Assembly: GCA_963748095.1 (NCBI GenBank)
Contig: CAVVIO010000026.1
Coordinates: 62,001-126,000, forward strand
Direction of reading: 5' to 3'
Length of the DNA: 64,000 nucleotides
DNA from: CAVVIO01 sp963748095
GTDB taxonomy: Bacteria; Bacteroidota; Bacteroidia; Bacteroidales; UBA10428
Below, in pieces: positions 8,874 through 18,205 of the stretch; the first letter of the stretch is position 1, and every line of letters begins with the position of its first letter. The notes beneath the pieces were generated by a model. It did no database searches and had not been told where the DNA came from. It saw only the letters and a program-made list of their open reading frames with translations. Made by a program: the position numbers and the translations under genes.

Positions 8874-10751
8874 ATGAAAACAGTATTCTTTAAGAACACA
8901 CAAAAGGAATTACAACGATGCGGTTTTATTGCAATCGTATTACTGGTGGCAGGTTTGTCTATGGCAAATGCGCAGCCATCCGGCGGTCCTTATGGACCCG
9001 TACAGCAAAAGTATGAGTTGCCTAAGGTAACCGGGAAAATATTTTATGTAGCACCCGATGGTAATCCCGAATCACAGGGAACCCAATTATTACAACCAAC
9101 TACAATTGAGACGGCTATTGAAAAGGCAAAAACCGGCGATGCCATTATTCTTCGCGGCGGGACTTACCGTACAGGTGACCTGGAATTTAACCAGGGAATA
9201 ACCATCCAACCCTATGCAGATGAAGAGCCTGTTTTTAAGGGTACATTTGTAGCTTCTGACTGGAAAAAGATAAGTGGGGGATTGTGGAAAACTTCGTGGA
9301 CACATTTTTTCCCTGCTAAACCTGATGACTGGTGGTCACCCGACAGGTTTGGTATGGCAACCCCTTTGCACATTTTTAATAATGATATGGTTTTTGTAGA
9401 CGGAAAAATCCTAAAATCGGCCGGTTGGGCAGGTGAGGTGGATGAAAATTCGTTTTATATAGACTATAAAAACGGATTTGTATATATTGCAAATGATCCT
9501 TCAGATCACTTAATTGAGATTACCGCTCACAATTATGGACTGCACAGGGTAATAAAGGATGTGAACGGAAGTCCGAACGATCATAAAGGACTTATATTAA
9601 AAGGAGTAACACTTACACAATATGCTTATTGTGCCCTCGAAATCGATGGTTACGAACCACAGGGGCTTGCTGATCCGTCAACTTTTGGTAAAGATGTTGT
9701 AGGTTCAGACATTGAAAATTGTACATTCTCCTATTGTGGGCGTGTCGGAACATATCTCAGGGGTGATAATCTTATTTTCAGGAATTGTAGTGTTCATCAT
9801 ACTACTACAGAAGGAGTTTATCTACTTTCTTCTTCAGACTGCCTGCTTGAGAAAAATATGTTTTCCCAGAACAATATTGAAAATATTATTGGCTATTACC
9901 CGGCTGCCGTGAAGATTTTCAACCAGACCCGCCGTGTAACCTGTAAGGATAATTTAATATATGACCTGCCCATATCCAATGGAATCTGGTACGATGTAGG
10001 AAATGTGGACGGTCGTTTTATTGACAACATAGTTATGAACGTAGGAAATAACGAAGGTCCGGGGAGCAAAAACCAGATGTGGCCAAGTAGTAACGGTTTC
10101 TTTTTCGAAATTTCCAAAGGCGCCATTTGTGCCGGTAATGTATTTATCAATTGTGATCATGGTATTATGGTGCTCAACAGTTCGAACGTTCAGATATATC
10201 AAAACACTTTTTTCAACAGTACTGCTTGCATTGGACGGGATAAGCGTAGCGCTGTAGGTGATCATTTCGGATGGCATCCCAGTACCGGCCCCGGAGTTAC
10301 CGAGCGGCATGGTCATGTTTTTGTAAATAACCTGCTTACGGGAGATCAGAATTTCAAAAGACCCCTGATGCTTGTCTGGCAACACCCTGATCTTTGTAAA
10401 ACACTTGATAAATCACCTTTAAAACAGTATGATTATAATGTATATGTAAAAGATGTTAATAGTGGATTTCCGACATTGGTATACTGGAGCCCTGCTCCCG
10501 ATTCCGGATGTCAACATGCTGTTAATTCACTTGCCGATTTGCAAAAAGTTTTTGACGGTTCATCGGTTCACAGTAAGGTTTATGAAAGTTATCAGATGCC
10601 CTTATTCAAATGTAGTGAGATTGATAACTTTGAGTTAAATAAAGCTTTTCCGGGCGCAAATGCGGCCACTGCATTACCCGCGGATATCCAAAAGCTATTG
10701 GGCTTGCCGGCAAAATATAAACCATATATTGGCGCATATCCTTTGAAATAG
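8874..10751 (+). CDS. Secreted right-handed parallel beta-helix protein
   Basis: 625 aa. A long signal peptide ends near residue 34 (SMANA before QPSGG). Residues ~55-110 hold the KIFYVAPDGNPESQGTQ and AIILRGGTYR motifs that open many parallel beta-helix proteins (DUF1565 / PF13229 class). Residues ~240-460 contain repeated short strands of PbH1 type (IENCTFSYCG, LIFRNCSVHHT, LLEKNMFSQN, RFIDNIVMN, VQIYQNTFFN). Such folds occur in polysaccharide lyases, epimerases and some glycoside hydrolases; I cannot assign a family, so the substrate is open. It precedes the SusC gene by 505 bp and has its own terminator at 10770, so it may be a separate unit attached to the polysaccharide locus. Confidence 0.8.
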   Translation: MKTVFFKNTQKELQRCGFIAIVLLVAGLSMANAQPSGGPYGPVQQKYELPKVTGKIFYVAPDGNPESQGTQLLQPTTIETAIEKAKTGDAIILRGGTYRTGDLEFNQGITIQPYADEEPVFKGTFVASDWKKISGGLWKTSWTHFFPAKPDDWWSPDRFGMATPLHIFNNDMVFVDGKILKSAGWAGEVDENSFYIDYKNGFVYIANDPSDHLIEITAHNYGLHRVIKDVNGSPNDHKGLILKGVTLTQYAYCALEIDGYEPQGLADPSTFGKDVVGSDIENCTFSYCGRVGTYLRGDNLIFRNCSVHHTTTEGVYLLSSSDCLLEKNMFSQNNIENIIGYYPAAVKIFNQTRRVTCKDNLIYDLPISNGIWYDVGNVDGRFIDNIVMNVGNNEGPGSKNQMWPSSNGFFFEISKGAICAGNVFINCDHGIMVLNSSNVQIYQNTFFNSTACIGRDKRSAVGDHFGWHPSTGPGVTERHGHVFVNNLLTGDQNFKRPLMLVWQHPDLCKTLDKSPLKQYDYNVYVKDVNSGFPTLVYWSPAPDSGCQHAVNSLADLQKVFDGSSVHSKVYESYQMPLFKCSEIDNFELNKAFPGANAATALPADIQKLLGLPAKYKPYIGAYPLK

Positions 10752-10769
10752 TGATAGAATAATATATAT

Positions 10770-10816
10770 AAAACCGCAAAGACATGCTTAGCAAGATCTT
10801 TGCGGTTTTGTTTTTT
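10770..10816 (+). terminator. Rho-independent terminator after the beta-helix gene
   Basis: A perfect 13-bp stem, 10770-10782 with 10797-10809 (aaaaccgcaaaga/tctttgcggtttt), followed by a T-rich run to 10816. It closes the beta-helix transcript 18 bp after its stop codon. Confidence 0.88.
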
Positions 10817-10849
10817 CTGGAGTATAAACTGTCCCGGAAGAATCGTGCT

Positions 10850-10879
10850 CCCTCATAGCAAATATCGGTGCTATGAGGG
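10850..10879. repeat. 11-bp inverted repeat downstream of the beta-helix terminator
   Basis: ccctcatagca at 10850-10860 pairs perfectly with tgctatgaggg at 10869-10879 around an 8-nt loop. There is only a short T run (tttt at 10887), so it is a weak second terminator at best; it could be a regulatory hairpin or protein site. The remaining 10880-11256 stretch before SusC shows no other structure I can support. Confidence 0.5.
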
Positions 10880-11256
10880 GGTACCATTTTATTACAGATA
10901 GTTACTTCGGAATTTAACCTTTTTTAAGATTTCATTTTAGTTATTTGAAAAACATATACAGAAATTACCTGTTACTGTAGCATCTAACCTTAACTTTCTA
11001 TCACCTGCATTTTTCTCTTTTGAGTATAGTATTTTATTATCTACCTAATAATGGAATTTATTCTTCTGAAAAAAAAGTATTTGATTATGTACATATATAT
11101 AATTATAAAAAGCAGATTAACAGAGTCTTATTTTTCATGATGTGGTATTGTGAAAGTAAATTGACTTATGAATCTGAAAGTGAGAAACTGAAATATCAGA
11201 GCAAATTATCTTTTTATATATATCGCACTTAACTTTAAATAAAAATCCTAATGTTC

Positions 11257-14200
11257 ATGAAAAAAACTTTATTCGTAGCACTTACCCTCCTGGTTGGAAT
11301 TCTCTTGCCCCTAAATGCTCAGAATACAATCAAAGGAAAGGTAGTGGATAATAAAAACCAGCCTTTGCCTGGTGTAAACATCCTTATTAGAGGTACTATG
11401 AAAGGGACAATTACCGATTTAGACGGAAATTATTCCCTTACTGCGCTTCCCACCGATACACTTGAATTTTCCATGGTAAGTATGAAAACTCAGGAAATTC
11501 CGGTTGACGGAAAAACCGTAATTGATGTTCAACTTAAGCCCTACATTGAGCAGTTGGATGAAGCAGTAGTGATCGGATATGGTTCGAGCAAAGCAAAGGA
11601 CCTTACTGCACCGATTACCACCATTAAATCGGATGCAATTTCGCGACAAACGACATCCAATCCGGCACAAGCGCTCCAGGGACAAGTGGCCGGTGTTACG
11701 ATTACCAATGGTGGAGAGCCAGGTAGTGAACCTCAAATCAGGATCCGTGGTATAAGCACGGTTTATGGAGAGGGGAACGGGCCACTATATGTTGTCGACG
11801 GGGTAATTGTCAAAAATATCAATTTCCTGAGTAATAATGATATTGAATCGATGACAGTTCTGAAAGATGCTTCAGCTGGTGCTATATATGGTGTACAGGC
11901 TGCAAACGGGGTAATTCTGGTAACAACAAAAAAGGGGATCAGCAATAAACCGCAGGTCTCTTTTTCCATTTATTCGGGTTTACAGCATCCGACCAATATT
12001 ATGAAAATGGCAAATACCAGCCAATACCTTGAACTGCTTAACCAACGTATCGGCCTTACCGGGGCCGGAACAACATTTAATCCTGCCAATTATCCTGTCA
12101 GCACGGACTGGTATAAGGAGTTACTGAGAAATCCGTTGATAACCAGTTCAGATTTAAGTATTTCAGGCGGCACGGAAAAATATACCTATAGTTATGGCGT
12201 CAACTATTTATACCAGGACGGGCTTATTAATTCAAGTTATACCAATAATAATTACAACAGGATTAATTTTCGTGCAAGAAATGATTACAATTTCAGTAAA
12301 ATTGTATCGGCAGGTTTCAATTTACTTTTTTCAAGAAGCCAGAATATACCGGGGTATAATTATGCTTTTTACCAGGCATATGTTTCCCCCCCTGCTTTCA
12401 GTCCGAAAAACAGCGATGGTACCTGGGGAGATCCTACAGGTCTGGGTTTTTCCGGATCTTTTGCTAACCCGGTAGCAAGTATAAATACTTATAACAGCCG
12501 CATAGACCAATACAGCCTGGTCCCAAGTACATATCTAAAGATTAATTTTTTAAAGAATTTTACTTTTAAAACTGTTCTCAGTTCCGATCTGGAATTTTCT
12601 TTTACAAGGAATTATGTCCCTGAATTTTATGTATCTGGTCTTCAAAACAATTCCACTACCTCATTAACCAAGAATTATTCCTTCAGCCGTAATGTTGAAA
12701 TGGATAATACTTTGCAATACAGCTATAGTTTAAACAAACATCAGATCAAGTGGATGGTTGGAAATTCTATTCAGAACTATTTTGATAATTATTTAGAGGG
12801 GAAAACCTATAATGTTCCCGATCTTTCAAATGCAACTCTTTATCTGAATATTGGAAGTGAAAGTTTGTCATCTGCAACGGATGGAGGTAACAGAAGTAAT
12901 GTACTTTCTTATTTTTCACGTTTTAATTATTCCTACGCATCTAAATACTTGCTGAACCTCACTGTACGTGCTGATGGTTCTTCAAAATATAACAGCCACT
13001 GGGGATACTTTCCTTCCATTGGCGCCGGTTGGGTGATCAGCCAGGAAGATTTTATGCAAAATCAGAATCTGATCAACTTTTTAAAAGTAAGAGCCAGCTG
13101 GGGGAGACTTGGGAATAATAATGTTCCCGCAAATTCCTCAATAATTGTAGGAATAACTGGTCCCTCAACAACAGGCATATTTGGCGGAAATAACGCTGTA
13201 CCCGGACTTACATTTAGTACAGTATACAATAACTTTCTTATATGGGAAAATCTTGAGGAATACGATGCGGGTGTTGAGTTATATACACTTGCCAGCAGGT
13301 TACATTTTGAATTGGATTATTATAACCGGACTACACACAATGCTGTGTTTTATGGTAAATTACCCGGAAATGCCGGTGCCCCTGAATTATTGGGAAATTA
13401 CGGTAAAATCCGGAACCAGGGAGTCGAACTGTCGTTGGGTTGGTCGGATAAACCGCTGACGGGAAGCTGGGCTATTCAGTTAACGGTAATATCTCGACCA
13501 ATGCCAATAAAGTACTTGCTATTAACGATGCATCGGGTATAGTTTACGGACCAACATTGAACGGGGCGTTTATTACGAAAACGGTTAAAGGAGCGCCGGT
13601 AGGATCGTTTTATGGATATAAAGTTATCGGAATATTCCAGTCTAATGCTGATATTCAAGCCTATAAAAGCTCTGATAATGTGGTTTTACAGCCAGGGGCT
13701 TTACCCGGAGATTTTAAATATGCAAATACAAACGGGGACAATACGATCGATGCCAATGATCGGCAGTTAATTGGGAGCCCTATCCCAAAGGTAACTTATG
13801 GATTAAACGGAACCGTAAATTACGGTAAATGGGATATTGCTATGTCATTACAGGGAGTGGCCGGGAACAAGCTTTTCAATGCAAAACGGGCTAACCGCCA
13901 GCCGTTCCCCGATGCCAACTATGATCTTAATTTCTATAAGAATCATTGGACCGGAAGCGGAACAAGCAACACATATCCTTCTGCCGCGCTGAATCGTCAG
14001 AATCTCCAGCCGAATTCGTTCTTTGTGGAATCTGGAGCGTATGTACGGATCAGAAATATTCAACTGGGATATACACTTTCTCCTTTGCTGACAACTAAAA
14101 TGCATATCAAAAAGTTCAGGGTTTATTTATCGGCCCAGAACCCACTCACGCTGTTTGCCTATAATGGATTTACTCCTGAAATTGGAGGAACGGCCATAGC

Positions 14201-14270
14201 AACCGGGATTGATTATGATACTTATCCCCTTTCGGCAACTTATACAGGTGGTATTGAAGTTAATTTTTGA
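11257..14270 (+). pseudogene. SusC/RagA TonB-linked outer-membrane receptor, one frameshift
   Basis: Undamaged length is about 1005 aa. A signal peptide (MKKTLFVALTLLVG...PLNAQ) is followed by a CarboxypepD_reg-like domain at about residues 22-100 (IKGKVVDNKNQPLPGVNILI), the plug (PAQALQGQVAGVTITNGG, YVVDGV, ASAGAIYG) and a beta-barrel to the C-terminal aromatic strand YTGGIEVNF. The first frame stops at 13542. The correct continuation YSVNGNISTNANKVLAINDA lies in another frame and joins the downstream frame ending at 14270. A missing G in the run at 13469-13471 restores it. Family proteins import oligosaccharides with a SusD lid. I start at 11257; an in-frame ATG lies at 11251. It is followed closely by SusD. 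As read, the barrel would be cut and the receptor non-functional. Confidence 0.88.
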
Positions 14271-14284
14271 AAAAACTTATGATC

Positions 14285-15733
14285 ATGAAAAAAATATATA
14301 AAAATATTATTGTATTAACCTTCATAGGCTTAGGATTTATAATTCTGATAAATTCCTGCCAAAAGGAACTGAATATCCCTGTAGAAAATAAATTACCGAT
14401 CAACTATACGAAGGTACTTACATCTGACGAAGCCTTTCAATATGTCAGCGCCTGTTATGCCGGGTTAAGATTATGGGGTGTAAGTGCATTTCCTTATGTA
14501 GGAATGTTTGAGATTGTGAGTGACGATGCTGATAAGGGAAGTACGGAAGAAGATTCACCTACTATGAAAGAAATAGACAAATTTACGGTTGAACCCAGTA
14601 ATGATTTAATATCCGGCTTCTGGAGTGATCATTATACAGTTATCAGCAATACTAATTATGCCATAAACACCATGAGTACGTTGCCATTCAAGGATACTAC
14701 TGCTCGTAACGAGTTAATTGGCGAAGCAAAGTTTATAAGGGCATTTCTTTATCTGCAAATGAATCTTGCTTTTGGAGGTGTTCCGATAGCTGATACCACA
14801 CTTACAGCCGAAGGATTTGCTAAAACCCCCCGGTCGACAAAAGAAGAAGTATACAAATTTATTGAAAACGATCTGAAAGATGCCATAAAGGTACTTCCTT
14901 TATCCTATCCGCCGAATGAAACCGGAAGGGCAACCATCGGCGCTGCTGAAGCGCTGCTGGCAAGAGTTTATATGTATGAAGGAAATTGGGATGGCGTAAA
15001 AACATTAACTGATAATATAATTAATTCGAAACAGTATTTATTGTACCCTGATTTCTACGGGCTGTTCCGTGTAAGGGGTGAGAATTCACCGGAGTCGATT
15101 TTTGAATTGCAGTTGACCTCAATGGATCAGGGGAAGTACCGATGTGATTACGGATTTGTACAGGGACCCAGAAATAATTTCGCACATCTTCAGGGATGGG
15201 GTTTCTGCGTTCCTTCCAATAGACTGATTTCCTTTTTCAACAGCCGTCATGATTCAATACGCGCTGCAGCCACCCTGCTTTACCGGGGAACCAGAACGCC
15301 TGAAGGGGATTCCATCAACGTAATCTGCACAAATCCGGTATACAACAACAAGGTTTATACACAATTAAAATACAATACGGTAGATTATGCTGTCGATCAT
15401 AATATTCGGTTTATACGGTATGCTGAAGTATTATTGATGAATGCCGAGGCAGCACTTCATGTGGGGGGCGATGCCGCCACTCCTCTGAACATGGTTCGTG
15501 AGCGTGCAGGTTTGCCCGATATTGCTTCTCCCACACTTCAGGATGTATGGGATGAACGGAGAGCCGAACTGGCGCTGGAAGAGTTCCGGTTTTACGACCT
15601 TGTACGTACCGGACAGGCAGCAACTGTACTTGGACCACTGGGTTTTGTAAGTGGGAAAAACGAAGTATTTCCTATTCCGCAAACAGAAATTGATCTGAGT
15701 AATGGTGTTTTGGTTCAAAATCCGGGGTATTAA
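14285..15733 (+). CDS. SusD/RagB family glycan-binding lipoprotein
   Basis: About 482 aa. The signal MKKIYKNIIVLTFIGLGFII leads to a lipobox INSC near residue 25. The SusD-like N-terminal region (ADKGSTEEDSPTMKEIDKF, NYAINTMSTLPF, GEAKFIRAFLYLQMNLAFGG) and TPR-rich body (AAEALLARVYMYEGNWDGV) are followed by the RagB/SusD C-terminus (IRYAEVLLMNAEAALHVGG, VRERAGLPD, LALEEFRFYDLVRTG). SusD proteins form the lid of the SusC receptor and bind oligosaccharide at the cell surface. ATG 14285 best fits the signal peptide; in-frame ATG 14279 and TTG 14267, which overlaps the SusC stop, are alternatives. It ends 2 bp before the first GH144 gene, a tight operon. Confidence 0.93.
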   Translation: MKKIYKNIIVLTFIGLGFIILINSCQKELNIPVENKLPINYTKVLTSDEAFQYVSACYAGLRLWGVSAFPYVGMFEIVSDDADKGSTEEDSPTMKEIDKFTVEPSNDLISGFWSDHYTVISNTNYAINTMSTLPFKDTTARNELIGEAKFIRAFLYLQMNLAFGGVPIADTTLTAEGFAKTPRSTKEEVYKFIENDLKDAIKVLPLSYPPNETGRATIGAAEALLARVYMYEGNWDGVKTLTDNIINSKQYLLYPDFYGLFRVRGENSPESIFELQLTSMDQGKYRCDYGFVQGPRNNFAHLQGWGFCVPSNRLISFFNSRHDSIRAAATLLYRGTRTPEGDSINVICTNPVYNNKVYTQLKYNTVDYAVDHNIRFIRYAEVLLMNAEAALHVGGDAATPLNMVRERAGLPDIASPTLQDVWDERRAELALEEFRFYDLVRTGQAATVLGPLGFVSGKNEVFPIPQTEIDLSNGVLVQNPGY

Positions 15734-15735
15734 TA

Positions 15736-17100
15736 ATGATCTTAGATAAAATAACATATTTATTAATTTACCTGATGGTTATAGGCTGTTCGGATAAAAG
15801 TGATGTCAACAATCAGCCTGGAGGTTCAACGGACACAATTCCTTCAAAATGTATGACGCTTTCGCGTGAGGTGAATGACACATTGAGTGAAAACGAATTG
15901 CTGAACCTGGTAGAAAAACAAACCATCCGGTATTTCTGGGATTACGCCGAACCGAATTCAGGTATGGCACGTGAGCGGTTGAATTCCGGCACTACAGTAA
16001 CCACAGGAGGAAGCGGATTTGGTATTATGGCGCTTATAGCCGGTGCTGACCGCGGATTTTTGGGCCGGGATACAGTTGCAGGAAGAATATTACATATTGC
16101 CCGTTTTCTCCGGTCAGCCGACCGGTATCACGGAGCCTGGTCGCACTGGTACAATGGTGAAACAGGAAAAACCCAGCCGTTCAGCACAAAAGATGACGGG
16201 GGAGATCTTGTCGAAACTGCTTTTATGGTCCAGGGTTTATTAACAGCCCGCGAGTATTTTAATCAGAATACTCCCGACGAAGATTCTATCAGGAGTATTG
16301 TTGATACTTTATGGCACCAGGTGGAATGGACATGGTACGAGAACGGTCAGAATGTTCTGTTCTGGCACTGGTCTCCCAATTATGATTTCCAGATGAATCA
16401 TCATATCGTCGGTTGGAATGAAGCGCTCATCGTTTACGTGCTGGCAGCTTCATCACCCACTTATCCCATAACAAAGGCAGTATATGATGAAGGATGGGCA
16501 AACAACGGAAGTATTAAGAACGGCAGGGTTTTCTATGATCTGAAGTTGCCGCTTGGTCCTGATTTCGGCGGACCTTTGTTTTTTGCACATTATTCATTCC
16601 TGGGATTGGATCCACGGAACCTTAGTGATCAGTATGCCGATTATTTTGAGCAGAATAAAAATCAATCATTGATTAATTATCATTATTGCATAGTTAACCC
16701 TTATAATTTCTGCTATTATTCCGATTCCTGCTGGGGACTTACTGCCAGCGACGATCCGCTGGTGGGCTACCAGGCACATGCACCCTTTAACATAGGCGGA
16801 GGTGATAACGGTACAATTACTCCAAGTGCAGCTTTGTCGTCTTTCCCTTATACCCCTGATGAAAGCATGCAGGCTTTAAAATTCTTTTATTATTACCTGC
16901 ATGACCAGTTGTGGGGAGAATACGGATTCAAAGATGCATTTAATATAGATCATTCATGGTTTGCAACCAGTTACCTGGCTATTGACCAGGGTCCCATTGT
17001 TGTGATGATTGAAAATTACCGGACACAATTGCTCTGGAATACTTTCATGAAAAACACGGATGTTCAACATGGATTAACAACTTTAGGCTTTACTTATTAA
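15736..17100 (+). CDS. GH144-type endo-beta-1,2-glucanase lipoprotein (glycoamylase-like PF10091)
   Basis: 454 aa. A short hydrophobic N-terminus ends in the lipobox VIGC (Cys near residue 18), so it is a lipoprotein, probably facing the cell surface or periplasm. The rest is one (alpha/alpha)6-barrel domain of the Glycoamylase family, with YFWDYAEPNSGMARER, GGSGFGIMALIAGADRGF, ADRYHGAWSHWYNGETGKT, DDGGDLVETAFMVQGLLTAR, FGGPLFFAHYSFLGLDPR and AIDQGPIVVMIENYR. The Bacteroidota branch of this family is GH144, whose studied members cut beta-1,2-glucan internally or release sophorose; I infer the same here. Two bp separate it from SusD. A second GH144 gene (18206) shares the same blocks. Other activities in this superfamily cannot be excluded from sequence alone. 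Confidence 0.85.
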   Translation: MILDKITYLLIYLMVIGCSDKSDVNNQPGGSTDTIPSKCMTLSREVNDTLSENELLNLVEKQTIRYFWDYAEPNSGMARERLNSGTTVTTGGSGFGIMALIAGADRGFLGRDTVAGRILHIARFLRSADRYHGAWSHWYNGETGKTQPFSTKDDGGDLVETAFMVQGLLTAREYFNQNTPDEDSIRSIVDTLWHQVEWTWYENGQNVLFWHWSPNYDFQMNHHIVGWNEALIVYVLAASSPTYPITKAVYDEGWANNGSIKNGRVFYDLKLPLGPDFGGPLFFAHYSFLGLDPRNLSDQYADYFEQNKNQSLINYHYCIVNPYNFCYYSDSCWGLTASDDPLVGYQAHAPFNIGGGDNGTITPSAALSSFPYTPDESMQALKFFYYYLHDQLWGEYGFKDAFNIDHSWFATSYLAIDQGPIVVMIENYRTQLLWNTFMKNTDVQHGLTTLGFTY

Positions 17101-17142
17101 GTATATGAATATGAATTACAAACAATTTAAAATGCAAAAATT

Positions 17143-17982
17143 ATGAAAAAAATTAATTTGTTTTCTGTTTTAATGATGTTGGCTGCGATAGTGTTTTTTT
17201 CGGCCTGCAGTAAGAAGGATAATTCCACCAACAATGGTGGTACGACAACAGGTAACCCGGCCGATACGGTTGCGGTCAATAACCTGGTTGGCTATTTTAA
17301 ATTCAATAATTCGGTTAATGATGAGAAAATGCATACTGCCATGGGCACTAATGTAACTTACACAACCGACAGGTTCGGAAATGTAAATTCTGCATATAAA
17401 GGTGATACCAATGCATTTATTGAAGTTACTCCTGCAACCGATTTTAAAACAAGCAGTATAACTATGAGCATGTGGCTAAGGGCTCAGCCTTTTACAGGCG
17501 GTACCAGTTTTATTCTTACCTTAATCGATCCCAACATAGATTGGAATGCAGGGTATGGCATTTGGCAGGAAGGAAGAACAGGTGACACATTGCGTTACAA
17601 GGCGTTTACACGTCATCTGGATGGCTCTGCATTTATATGGACAGATACACAGTATGGTCAAACTAGTGATGTGTTATTTCCACCATCAAAATGGTATCAG
17701 TTGGTTTATACCTACGATGCATCCACTAGTATCAGAGACCTGTACATGAACGGGGAAAAGGTATTAGCTGATACGTTGATGTTCAATGGTGCACCGATGG
17801 GTCCAATAACTGTTCCTTCCACTGCTCAGGGCTTATTTATCGGTAAGGATCCAAATACGGCTCAGTCATGGATAGGAAACTATGTGGGTGACCTGGATGA
17901 TTTGAGAATATACAACACCGCATTGAATGCCGATCAGGTGAAAGCCTTGTTCGACGGTGAAAATATGGCTGAAGGTAAGTAG
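17143..17982 (+). CDS. LamG/concanavalin-A-like lipoprotein, probable surface glycan-binding protein
   Basis: 279 aa. A lipoprotein signal ends in the lipobox FSAC (Cys near residue 22), followed by a low-complexity linker SKKDNSTNNGGTTTGNPADT. Residues ~48-275 form a LamG/laminin-G-like jelly roll (PF13385): LVGYFKFNNSVNDE, RFGNVNSAYKGD, SITMSMWLRAQPF, KWYQLVYTYDASTSIRDLYM, LFIGKDPN and GDLDDLRIYNTALNADQVKA. This fold binds sugars in many glycan loci. Its position between two GH144 genes and after SusCD suggests the role played by SusE/SusF, a surface binding protein, but catalytic function is not excluded. It is 42 bp after the first GH144 gene and is followed by a large palindromic structure. 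Confidence 0.8.
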   Translation: MKKINLFSVLMMLAAIVFFSACSKKDNSTNNGGTTTGNPADTVAVNNLVGYFKFNNSVNDEKMHTAMGTNVTYTTDRFGNVNSAYKGDTNAFIEVTPATDFKTSSITMSMWLRAQPFTGGTSFILTLIDPNIDWNAGYGIWQEGRTGDTLRYKAFTRHLDGSAFIWTDTQYGQTSDVLFPPSKWYQLVYTYDASTSIRDLYMNGEKVLADTLMFNGAPMGPITVPSTAQGLFIGKDPNTAQSWIGNYVGDLDDLRIYNTALNADQVKALFDGENMAEGK

Positions 17983-17997
17983 TAGTTTATATAAATT

Positions 17998-18142
17998 CAT
18001 GAGACTGTCTCAAAGGAAAATTATATTAAAAATAAGCGTTGTGTTCCTTTGAGCTTACTTCGTATTCCTTTGTGGTTATATTAATGTAAACTAACCACGA
18101 AGTCACACTGAGGTGTCAAGGGAATTTCGGGACAGTCTCATG
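17998..18142. repeat. 145-bp nested palindrome, MITE- or dispersed-repeat-like
   Basis: Outer arms 17998-18009 and 18131-18142 (catgagactgtc/gacagtctcatg) pair perfectly. Inside are two further hairpins: 18010-18018 with 18044-18052 (tcaaaggaa/ttcctttga) and 18068-18078 with 18092-18102 (ctttgtggtta/taaccacgaag, one G-T pair). The whole folds as a three-way junction. It has no ORF. It fills the gap between the LamG and second GH144 genes and could be an immobile repeat element, an attenuator or a transcript-stabilising structure. Confidence 0.65.
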
Positions 18143-18205
18143 GATTATTTTCTTTCCTGTTTTTAAACAGGTAATCCGGTAAACAGGTGAATAAAATAAG
18201 TTGGT

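Noticed and set aside
11020..11232. 70-aa plus-strand ORF before SusC
   Set aside because: Low-complexity AT-rich sequence, no motif, no neighbour support; probably chance.
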